Shown: in pieces, positions 11,404-20,414 of the stretch | Layout of the letters: every line of letters starts with the position of its first letter | Position numbering within the stretch: position 1 is the stretch's first letter | NCBI RefSeq assembly: GCF_964019385.1 | Contig: NC_088643.1 | Span: forward strand, 47,966,190-48,030,189 | DNA from: Sycon ciliatum | Taxonomy: Eukaryota; Porifera; Calcarea; Leucosolenida; Sycettidae | DNA: 64,000 nt | Direction: 5' to 3' | Program-made: the position numbers and the translations under genes | Notes under the pieces: generated by a model | Seen by the model: the letters and a program-made list of their open reading frames with translations, nothing else | Databases searched by the model: none | What the model was told of the DNA's origin: nothing

Positions 11404-11716
11404 CCAGTTGTGTTTTAGTGTGAAACTCTCGCCACTCCGGAGACATATTGTCCACACCTGTGTACTTCTACGATCTGTATACGACTCGTACTTACTCCCC
11501 GGTGATGTACCCTTGCCTCTTGGTACTATCAAGAGTACAATCATGTACATAACCCCCCGGGGTTATGTACTCTTGGTAGTAGAATCTACCGGGTACAAGT
11601 GCAAGTCGATGGAGGGTTACATGACGATGTTGCCTGATGATTGCGAGAGCATGAAACTACCGGTAATACCAAGAGTACATAACCCCGCGCGGGGGGGGGG
11701 GGGGGGGGCGGGGGTT

Positions 11717-11749
<33 letters not shown>

Positions 11750-11750
11750 A
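11404..11750. repeat. CAAGAGT/ATAACCCC palindrome copies, poly-G run and (TAG)n
   Basis: A palindrome GTACATAACCCC-CC-GGGGTTATGTAC lies at 11545-11570, continued by TCTTGGTA on the right and by an interrupted CAAGAGTAC on the left. A left half-copy (TACCAAGAGTACATAACCCC) follows at 11667-11686, then GCGCG and a G run to about 11715, then (TAG)n at 11717-11749. No gene. Confidence 0.7.
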
Positions 11751-12154
11751 TTTTATTATTTTACTAGGGAAATCCCAACAGGCGTTGCCTTTTTACTGGG
11801 AACCCTAGGTGAATTTTTACCATGTTTACATACAGAGTAAGAGACGGGTACTCTTGGTAATACTAGTAGTAATAGTAATACTGACTTGAAGTAGCAGCAA
11901 ACAAGCCTTGATTGCCCAAGTACATGTAAGTAAGTTGTTGTTCTGTTCTGCCTCCGCGGTGTTGAGCACTGTCAGCGTGCAGCAAGAGTCCATAACCCCA
12001 TGGGGGTTATGGACTCTTGCTGTCAGCACACTGGGTTAGTGGGTGCTACATCCTCCGGTGACATAAGATGATAAGAACGTCTTGCCCTCGCAACTGTGTA
12101 GGATTGTGTATAATCACTTACATCAAGAGTAGCTCTTGCTTTAACAGGTGGATC
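11751..12154. other. Intergenic with a hairpin of the CAAGAGT/ATAACCCC family
   Basis: At 11981-12021 AGCAAGAGTCCATAACCCC meets its inverse GGGGTTATGGACTCTTGCT with only two or three bases between; the right arm has one extra G. Elsewhere only isolated pieces of the same word (GTACTCTTGGTA near 11848, CAAGAGTAGCTCTTG near 12124). No coding signal. Confidence 0.65.
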
Positions 12155-12246
12155 GGGTTGGGGGGCAGGATTTGATAATCCAGCACCCTTGTTTATCCAG
12201 CAGAAAATGCCGTTGCAAAAGGTGCCGGATTAGAGAGGGACTACTG
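12155..12246 (-). mobile_element. Right end of a pogo/Tigger-like element
   Basis: Read on the minus strand the end is CAGTAGTCCCTCTCTAATCC after a TA (12247-12248), with ATAATCCAGCACCC and TTTATCCAGCAG further in. The style is that of pogo/Tigger subterminal sequence. The other terminus was not identified. Confidence 0.45.
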
Positions 12247-12418
12247 TACCGGATAGTGATAAAATGTGAAAAATCAGAAGGGCACGTTATAACCAATATC
12301 TACTGTACCACTCAATAAATCGTGACGCCATTTTGTTTTAACACGCATATCGCGGATTCTACAACACATAATTCTCCGAAAAGCAAGCCACAACAAAAAT
12401 AGGATTTCGGCCATGATA

Positions 12419-12420
12419 CA

Positions 12421-12451
<31 letters not shown>
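12419..12451. repeat. (GTT)n microsatellite
   Basis: About eleven GTT units, followed by AT-rich sequence with no gene up to about 12900. A short matching (AAC)n lies near 12735. Confidence 0.85.
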
Positions 12452-12954
12452 ACTTTATTTTACTTCACCAGAATTACAGGCAGTAAAATGCCTTCTCACT
12501 AGACCAGGTCTAGTTCTCACAAATGATGAAGAATGTGAATGAACATGCTAAAGCTAATGAAAAACAAGAAATAGAAAAAGATGAGAAAATCTTGTGTTTT
12601 ATATTTTATGACGGTACATGATTGTACTTATGAGAGTTATGTACATGTACCTGATGATTTTCTCTTATTATCAGTGGGACCATTGTCATTAGGTTTAGGC
12701 CTGTTTTGGAACTCCACTTTAAATAAAGCCAAACAACAACAACAACAACATGATGGCAAATAATTAATTACTTAGTCTGCCGAAACGTTGTACGTAAAGT
12801 TCGGCTTGCACTTGTTAATTGTACTTGCGCGTGCGGTGGTCTGGGCCGGAATGGGTGGTCTATACACCCGTACCCGTACCACATTTGTAGTACTCACTAG
12901 TAGATCTACCGGTATCTACGGATGAAGCCATGCCAGGGCCCTAGCTAGGGAGTA

Positions 12955-12993
12955 GAAATCTACGAGTCGTCAAGGTATTTGACGACTCCCTGG
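12955..12993. repeat. Small hairpin, GGGAGT...ACTCCC type
   Basis: GAGTCGTCAA (12964-12973) pairs with TTGACGACTC (12979-12988), and the outer text GGGAG and CTCCCTGG extends the symmetry with an 11-nt interruption. It resembles the hairpin at 44858-44893. Confidence 0.6.
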
Positions 12994-13017
12994 ATGAAGC
13001 TGATGCCTCAAGTATAG

Positions 13018-13139
13018 AATCAGACATGCATGTCAGGGCAGTATCGTTGATTCAGGCCCGAGAGCGGCCCAAGGCCGAAGGCCGCGGGCCGCTCGAGGGC
13101 CGGAATCAACGATACCTGCCCTGACATCCATGTCTGATT
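13018..13139. repeat. GC-rich hairpin, about 55-bp arms
   Basis: AATCAGACATGCATGTCAGG at 13018 is matched inverted at the far end (CTGACATCCATGTCTGATT to 13139), then ATCGTTGATTC and its inverse, then GAGCGGCCC/GGGCCGCTC near the centre. Arms differ at only a few positions. No coding content. Confidence 0.8.
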
Positions 13140-13369
13140 GTATTTCACACTGCCACCCACGCAGGACAGCACAAGCGAAAGCCACAACGATCTCCTCAGC
13201 AGAACGTGCACGTGCAAGCGCACCCGCAGCATGCTAGCAGTGCAAACAAAGCCACTGTGCTGCACTAATCTACATAAATCGAACTTGAAATACATCAACT
13301 AGAAACACCGAGTGCCTGCCTGCCCAAGTTCTCAAGTCCTTTATGGCATTCGTTGCACAACAATGGCAG

Positions 13370-13600
13370 AAACTCACAAGCTGAAGTTCCACGTCCGTGC
13401 GCTCTCGGGCAAGCCGTCGAGCGCACGGCTGAAGTTTCGTTCTGAAGTAGGCTCCGTGCGCTCTCGGGCAAGTCCTCGACCGCGCGCACGGTACGGCTGA
13501 AATTTCGTTCTGAAGTTTCGTTCTGAAGTTTCAGCTCACAAAGTTTCAGGTCCTGAAGTTCCAGCTCCGTGCGCTCTCGGCTCTCAGTTCTGAAGTTTCA
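13370..13600. repeat. Irregular repeats of GTGCGCTCTCGGG and GAAGTTTCGTTCT
   Basis: The words GTGCGCTCTCGG and TGAAGTTTCGTTCTGAAGT recur several times with varied spacing, leading directly into the regular 67-bp array. Probably an older, diverged part of the same tandem array. Confidence 0.6.
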
Positions 13601-13864
13601 TGTCGACCAAGGTGAAGTTTCATCTTTTGTTGATTCAGGTCATCCCTCCTGAAGCTCACAAGCTGCATGTCGACCAAGGTGAAGTTTCATCTTTTGTTGA
13701 TTCAGGTCATCCCTCCTGAAGCTCACAAGCTGCATGTCGACCAAGGTGAAGTTTCATCTTTTGTTGATTCAGGTCATCCCTCCTGAAGCTCACAAGCTGC
13801 ATGTCGACCAAGGTGAAGTTTCATCTTTTGTTGATTCAGGTCATCCCTCCTGAAGCTCACAAGC
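13601..13864. repeat. 67-bp tandem repeat, four near-identical copies
   Basis: The unit begins TGTCGACCAAGGTGAAGTTT at 13601, 13668, 13735 and 13802, with the last copy cut short at about 13864. Units look identical by eye. It lies about 0.6 kb upstream of TMTC4. The copies are contiguous with no unique spacers, so this is not a CRISPR array. Confidence 0.9.
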
Positions 13865-13978
13865 TCAGTCCTCCACGTCCCCGACCACCACCCCTAGGAG
13901 TACCTTCCTTTTATACATTCATCCCGTCGTGCTCAGTTTCACCTCCACACGCTCTCGGGACGTGCTGATTGGTCAAGG

Positions 13979-14098
13979 GCTGAATATACCCATGTGTGAA
14001 TATACCATGTGTGAATATACCCATGTGTGAATTCATTCATTCATGCCCTACCATGTGTGAATGAGTATATTCACACATGGTAGGAGGGCATGAATGAT
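13979..14098. repeat. CATGTGTGAATATAC repeats and a hairpin
   Basis: The word CATGTGTGAATATAC(C) occurs three times in a row at about 13990-14035. Then 14037-14097 forms a hairpin: TCATTCATGCCCT...ACCATGTGTGAAT against its inverse, with a 3-nt bulge and a loop of a few bases. It lies 345 bp upstream of the TMTC4 start; any regulatory role is unproven. Confidence 0.65.
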
Positions 14099-14442
14099 CA
14101 CGTGATGGGGTGTATAGCGCGGTGCATGGTTGTAGACGTGGCTGGCAGGGCATGATCAGAGGTTCATGCCCAGCCTGTGACCGCTCTGATTGGGTCAAAC
14201 CGTGGCAACGATCACGTGGCAAGTGTGAAATTTACTTCTCGCGTGATTGAAATCGCTAATAGTCAAGTACCGGTACAAATGCATAGTGTAATCAAGAATA
14301 ATCAAGAATATTACTTCAAAGTATGGATCCGGATGAACGGCCGATGGGTTCTTGTTGGTGCTCCTACTCCTAGTACATGTACTTAGTAACTAGTATGTCA
14401 TTGTAGACTAAGAGTAAGACCAGTCATCTGGCATTAGACACC

Positions 14443-16947
14443 ATGCGGAGTGGCCATACCCTATTGCTGGTCGCCGCTATCGCTGTTCTTTCCTATTGGC
14501 ACAGTGCTGACGGTGACTTCGTGTTCGACGACTCGGAGGCGATCATTGGCAATGCAGATATTACTGGAGCAAGCAGCACGTGGGACATTTGGAAGCATGA
14601 CTTCTGGGGAAAATCGATGTCGTCCAAAACAAGTCACAAATCGTACAGGCCTCTAACAGTGCTGAGCTTCCGGTGGAGTTATTGGCTCGCAGGCGGTCTA
14701 CATCCGAAAGGATTTCACGTTGTCAACATAGTACTCCATGCAGTATGTTGCGTTCTATATCTCTGTGTCGTTGAACGAGTGGTTTTGAGACTACATGTAC
14801 ACTGCAACAGTCACCCTGAGAAGCACCATGGCGGCAGCGGCCGGAGTCGCAGCACTGGCCACACCGAGGTGGTGAGTCTGTGGAGTGCGCTACTGTTCGC
14901 CTCGCACCCGGTTCACTCGGAAAGTGTGGCCGGTGTGGTGGGTCGTGCCGATCTGCTGTCGGCTGCATTCTTCTTCACGGCGCTGTTGTGTTTCGAGAAA
15001 GCATGCCGTCCAATACAGCCCTTGCCGCCGACGACTGCACCTACATGTACTATAAAGACAAGCGGTGTCAGCGGTGCAGAAAGTATGCGTTGCCGTGGTG
15101 ACAATGGCGGTGCACTGCCTACCCAGCCTAGCCATGGCACATCATGGCTGTCCTCTAGTACTAGTAGTAGTGGCAGGAATACGACTGGTCCTGGTGACCA
15201 TATGGGACAAGGCCGCAAGCGCTCACAGCAGGAGCTTATATTTCTCGTGGTGGCTCTCTCGCTGGCTGCCATTAGTATGCTATGCAAAGAGCAGGGCGTA
15301 ACCGCGCTGGGCGTCTTTTCTATCATCGATCTATTGCGCTCCGCCAGGTGTCAAGTCTGGCAAATTGTCCACGTGTTGATGAGTTGCAACCGTGCCAAGG
15401 CGAGTCGTCTTTGGAGTCGGCTTTCTCGGGCTGGCTTTTTTCACCGTCAAGCCGCCGTTGGGTGCGCAGCCGTACTTTGCTTGTGGGCACGTTGGCGTAT
15501 CATGGCGGGTGCACCCCCAGCGTTCCAACTGATGGACAATCCGGCGTCGTTCTCCAACTCCACGGCAACGCGCGCCTTGACCTACAACTACATATACGCG
15601 CTGAACGCCTGGCTGCTTCTGTGTCCTGTTTGGCTGTGCTTTGACTGGGCGATGGGGTGCATTCCACTGGTGGACACCGTCAGCGACGCCCGGTGTATTG
15701 CTGTGCTTTTCTTATGGCTTGCCCTGCTGGCGCTGGTGTACTGCAGTGCGCTGCAGAAATCCAACGTAGACACAGTGCACGGCTCAGGCGGCGGAAGTGA
15801 TGATCAGGATGGAGGTGACGAGGCGAGTGCCGTTGGTGAGGGTGCTCGGCAGCGTCAGGCTGTAGTGCTATCACTGGCGCTGATCGTCGTACCGTTCTTG
15901 CCTGCGAGCAACCTGTTCTTCCGCGTCGGCTTTGTGCTCGCCGAGCGTGTTCTGTACCTGCCAAGCGCCGGATTCTGCGTCTTGGTTGCTTTGGGCTTGA
16001 AGCGGCTGCTTGCTGGCGCGGTGTGTCGACGCTATAGAGCTCTACGCCTTGCTCTTCAGTGCGCTGCCAGCCTGACTGTGATCCTGTTCACTCTTCGCTC
16101 TCAGCAACGTAGCTTTGAGTGGCGGCGCGAGGAGACATTGTTCTCGGCCGGTGCGTCCGTCTGTCCACTCAACGCCAAGGTGCATTACAACATCGGTAAA
16201 GTCAGCGCTGATGCTGGCCATGTCGTCAAGGCACTGGCCGAGTATCGCGAGGCGGTTCGACTTCATCCGGACTATGACGAGGCGCTCAACAATCTTGGTA
16301 ACCTGCTGAAGGAGCAAGGTGAGAAGCACGAGGCGCAGGCTGTGCTGCAGCGCGCTGTACGGGCCAATCCAAAGTTTGCCGCTGCCTGGATGAACCTGGC
16401 CATTGTGAAGGCAGACCTCAACATGGCCGAGGATGCTGAAATGTGCTACAAGGCAGCGATTCGTCATCGCCGCAACTACCCTGATGCATGGTACAACATG
16501 GGCAATCTCTTTCTGAAGCTCAAGCAGTATGACAAAGCTGCGCATGCCTGGAAAAAGGCCATTGAGCTGAAAGCTAAGCACCATGGGGCGTGGCATAACC
16601 TGGCACTCGTGTACGAGGAAACCAGCCGCTTTCAGGAGGCCGTCGGTGTGCTGAAGCAAGCCATTCTCGTTTTTCCTGACAGCCACGATTTGCATTCTAC
16701 TCTGGGAAACGTCTATGGCAAATTGGAGATGTACGGCGACTCGGAGCGGGCTTTCCGCAAGGCCATTCACGTAACGTCCAATGTATTGCAGCAGGCTAAC
16801 GTATGGTCCAACCTGGGCGTGCTGCATCATAGGGGCAAACAGTGGGAGAAGGCAGAACAAGCTTACCGAACTGCAGAAGAACTGCTTCCAGGGCAGACGG
16901 CCGCGAAACAGAACCTGGAGATGCTGCTGAAGAGGAAAAAGCGGTAA
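14443..16947 (+). CDS. TMTC4: TMTC4-like protein O-mannosyltransferase, single exon, 834 aa
   Basis: TMTC proteins are ER multipass GT-C glycosyltransferases that add O-mannose to cadherin domains; TMTC4 is one of four animal paralogs. The N-terminus has a hydrophobic segment (residues 5-20) and then GDFVFDDSEAI, with the paired acids at 29-30 typical of GT-C enzymes. TSHKSYRPLTVLSFR, HPKGFHVVN, HPVHSESVAGVVGRADLLSA, AMLCKEQGVT-type (MLCKEQGVTALG), NYIYALNAWLLLCPVWLCFD and FLPASNLFFRVGFVLAERVL are strongly TMTC4-like. From about residue 577 to 825 there are tandem TPR repeats (NAKVHYNIGK, ALNNLGNLLKEQG, AWMNLAIVKADL, AWYNMGNLFLKL). Length is close to vertebrate TMTC4. The start has ACACCATGC context. 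An extra low-complexity insert (about 200-260) is lineage-specific. No intron interrupts it, unlike vertebrate TMTC4. Confidence 0.93.
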   Translation: MRSGHTLLLVAAIAVLSYWHSADGDFVFDDSEAIIGNADITGASSTWDIWKHDFWGKSMSSKTSHKSYRPLTVLSFRWSYWLAGGLHPKGFHVVNIVLHAVCCVLYLCVVERVVLRLHVHCNSHPEKHHGGSGRSRSTGHTEVVSLWSALLFASHPVHSESVAGVVGRADLLSAAFFFTALLCFEKACRPIQPLPPTTAPTCTIKTSGVSGAESMRCRGDNGGALPTQPSHGTSWLSSSTSSSGRNTTGPGDHMGQGRKRSQQELIFLVVALSLAAISMLCKEQGVTALGVFSIIDLLRSARCQVWQIVHVLMSCNRAKASRLWSRLSRAGFFHRQAAVGCAAVLCLWARWRIMAGAPPAFQLMDNPASFSNSTATRALTYNYIYALNAWLLLCPVWLCFDWAMGCIPLVDTVSDARCIAVLFLWLALLALVYCSALQKSNVDTVHGSGGGSDDQDGGDEASAVGEGARQRQAVVLSLALIVVPFLPASNLFFRVGFVLAERVLYLPSAGFCVLVALGLKRLLAGAVCRRYRALRLALQCAASLTVILFTLRSQQRSFEWRREETLFSAGASVCPLNAKVHYNIGKVSADAGHVVKALAEYREAVRLHPDYDEALNNLGNLLKEQGEKHEAQAVLQRAVRANPKFAAAWMNLAIVKADLNMAEDAEMCYKAAIRHRRNYPDAWYNMGNLFLKLKQYDKAAHAWKKAIELKAKHHGAWHNLALVYEETSRFQEAVGVLKQAILVFPDSHDLHSTLGNVYGKLEMYGDSERAFRKAIHVTSNVLQQANVWSNLGVLHHRGKQWEKAEQAYRTAEELLPGQTAAKQNLEMLLKRKKR

Positions 16948-17312
16948 TGTGCCACAGCCATGCTGGCCAAGTATAACCCAAAGACTGTGTCCACTGCTTC
17001 TAGAAATTTGCACGATACGTTTCCAGACGTTTCGTCGTTCTGAACAACATCGTCAGTGGATAAAGAAGAAAAAGGACTTGATTTTACAATGAGAGTGGCT
17101 AACCAATGGCTAGCTTGTCCACCAACTTTTAACAATTTTTTACTCGAATTCTTTGCTTAACATTTCGTTCCAAGAATCTATCAGAGGGTACTGTTAGCAT
17201 TCACTGTTTTGTTTTCCATCCTTTTCTGGGAGAACCTCTAAGTACTTGAGAAGTCTATCTGTGAGCGATAGCTATAGAGATAGCCCTATATTATTTCCCG
17301 TTATAATTAAAA

Positions 17313-17323
17313 AATAAAATAAA
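17313..17323 (+). promoter_or_regulatory. Candidate polyadenylation signals of TMTC4
   Basis: Two overlapping AATAAA hexamers (17313-17318 and 17318-17323) lie about 370 bp after the TMTC4 stop codon. They are the first such hexamers noticed downstream on this strand. Function inferred from position only. Confidence 0.4.
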
Positions 17324-18700
17324 ACATTTCACCATTCACGTGATCGTGAGAGTCGGTCAGTCAGTCATACTGTTACTGTGGTGTAAATGAAATAGGTCTC
17401 GGGCGGACTGTTTTAAACTCTCGATCTTGGATCATCATCAACAGGGGCTGTATGATCCACTGATCACCAGTGACAAACATCATGCCGGACTGAAAGCTGA
17501 AAAAAGAAGAAGCTTGAGTACATGACTACCTCTGGAATAAACCTCACGAAACCACACCAGGTTTCGAAGTCAACGTTGGGTGCAGCGTACGGTTCGTGGA
17601 CCATGTACACAATACTTCCTATAACGTTACTCACTTCGCACAATCAATGTCATGATGCTCGCATACAAGGACGTGGAGAAAAAGCACCTTCAAAATGGGT
17701 AACTTATAAGACTCTCTGTTGCACGAGATTACGAACCCAATCTGATCATGATCAGTGCTTCACAGTATTGAACGACTACATCCACTCAATGACTCCATCT
17801 TGACTAGAAACAAGAAACAATGTTGCCACTGTCAAGTAGGTGAATTAAATAGCCTAGGACTACTAAAAAAAGAATTAATTGAAATCTGACGATGGGAATA
17901 CAGAAAGATGCAGCAGGCTTCAGCAGCGCTAAAACTCATACCTATAATATTATTTTGATGAACGGAGGGGAAGCAAGAACGCAACATCATAGCGAAATAT
18001 GTCGTATACTTCCAACTATGTCTTCTATGAAAAATCAATGAGATCCAGCTCATGCAAAATAAGCGCTTTTAATGAAAATTGAAACGAAAATGGCATGCAG
18101 GTTTCCAGGGCTTTGCTTCTAGCTAGTAAAACATGAAAATGCGCGCGTACACGCAGCTAGAACAGCCAGGAGAATTTCCCGTGTGACCATGGGTCTATTC
18201 CACCGAGAACATTAAAAACTGTCAACAGAGAGGGCTAAAATGAGAAAGACTAATACTTGACTATGGGACGCGGATGATCGGCCAATGCTCTGCAGAACCG
18301 GCAAATAAACGCAGGTCATAACGCCATGCAAGAATGACGTGATGCGCTTTCAAAAGCTAAGGGTAAAAGCGGAGCTACACGGCACCAGTGCCACCAGCAA
18401 CGACGAACACAAGACAAAACTACTATGTAGATAAAAAGAACTAGGCTCATGAAAGTGGCGCCACAGATCAAAAGTTAAAATCAAAGCATGTGTGACAAAG
18501 GCGAGTTGAAGGACACATGCCTGAAAATACTTGCAAAAAAGACCAGATTTACCGACACTGCCTTGTCAGGGTCAGTGACTTTCACCGCACCAGTTATCGT
18601 AAGGGCGTGCTTCGCCATAAAAACAAAGGACTGATCAAGACAAGCACGTGCACGGCAAGTGTGCGTACGCGCTCACAAGAACATAACGTTCTGCAGGGGG
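17324..18700. other. Intergenic between TMTC4 and ZFYVE1 (tail to tail)
   Basis: No recognisable coding or repeat. The part near 18500-18700 is probably 3' UTR of ZFYVE1 on the minus strand, but no clear polyadenylation hexamer was seen. Confidence 0.4.
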
Positions 18701-20378
18701 TTACTCATCCTCATTGTTGCCAAAGCACTTGTCGCACACTCGCACGTCCATGTCCCAGCCACGGTCGGGGACCGTACGGCGTTTCTGCGAGCAGCCATCG
18801 CAAACGCCATTGCCACACGCTCGGCAGTGGTGCAGGAGCAGCTTCTCGTTGAAGTCCTGTGAGCACACTGAGCATTGGGTGATGTCCTTGTCGGCAACCC
18901 AGTAAGCTGGCCGAGCTGCGTCCTTCAGCATGGCCTTTGGGTACTCCATGGCGCCGGCCACGGCACTAGCCGCTATCGCTACAACTTCACCCATGCGCCG
19001 TGGCGTGGTAGAGGGCACGTCAGCTGTCTCGGCTCCATTCTCCGATGTTGGTGTGGCAGGCTGCAGCACAACGAAGGGCATTGCATGCATTTAAATCATC
19101 ACTCATCATCAATAACTGGATGAGAGGGCCCCGCCACCACTTTCCGCATTTATTCGGGAGCATAGTGGATTTAGTAAAAAAAATGCTGGAAAGCAGGCAA
19201 ATTTAGCGGCATTAAGTTTCGGCGTTTTTTGAAAAGAACTAGTGCCTATGGAAGTTTCCAGCTTAACAGGACTGTACCCAGTGCATACAAAATACAACAC
19301 AATACCCCTGGCACACCGTAGGTTTGCCAGCATTTTGCTATATCGATAAGGTTTCAACAGGATGTCTGCGTGCAGTTCTCGTCTTTGGCACGACAAGCAG
19401 CAATATGCAAAAATCACCTATGCTAAATGCGGTGAATGGCCAAGTGAACAAGTGCGAGAGATTACACATGATGCAGCACAGGCGATTCGCTACTCGCATG
19501 ATTTTTAAAAGCAAATAACTTCGCTGTGAGCTCTTTCTCAGGGGATTACATGGCTGTACTCTGCTTGAAGTACTCTTGGTACAAATTACACGCAAACCAT
19601 GTTCACATAAGCACACCAGTTTGGTTTGGCAAAAAAGCCCCAGAGAAACTACATTATGTAATTTCAGGTGAAACAAAATTATTCTAACGGTGACTTACCT
19701 CCGGTCCGTTCTCAAAGCAAGTGTCGCAGACCCGCACAGGCGCATTTGCTGGCCAACCACGCCACTCCACAGGCATGGAGTGCGAGGAGCAGTCCTTGCA
19801 GAAGCCCTCGCCGCATGCGCGGCAGTGGTGACGTGTTTCGTCCGTGGTCAGGTCTTTCTTGCATTTCTTACAGTTCTGAAGGCACAATGCATGGTCAACA
19901 CATGCACAACACATGCACACCATAACCACGTCTTGGGTTTGAGGGTACTTGAGCAGTCGGCTTAGACACGTTTCACTATGATTATTTCTTGTTAGAACAA
20001 TCGGCAGGTTGGCACATCAATCATCAACTGCCTCACAACATCCACCGGATTTCGCCTATTTCCGGAATATTTCATATGGCCCAAGAATCTGCAAAAAGAA
20101 TCAATATGACAGCGGTTATCCAGAGGCACGTACCGTGATTTGAGCGTTGGGTACCCAGTAATCGGGAGCAATGGAATCGGCAACCCAGTCGGCCAGGAAA
20201 CGAGCCGGTGTGGCGCCGATCGATGAAACTACACTGCTGGCAGTGGAGACGCCTTCCAGCAAGCGCCGGCCGGCATTCTGGGTGCGCGTGCCAACAATTT
20301 TCTCCTAAACCATACAATACAATACAATAGTAAAGACACAAGGCTTGTCATGCAAGCTGTGTGCGTGCGTGCGTGCGC

Positions 20379-20414
<36 letters not shown>

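Noticed and set aside
13601..13864. CRISPR array
   Set aside because: The 67-bp units are contiguous with no unique spacers, and the genome is animal.
16042..17013. A 323-codon minus-strand frame opposite the TPR region of TMTC4
   Set aside because: It is a shadow of the conserved TPR coding on the plus strand; its own sequence has no motif.
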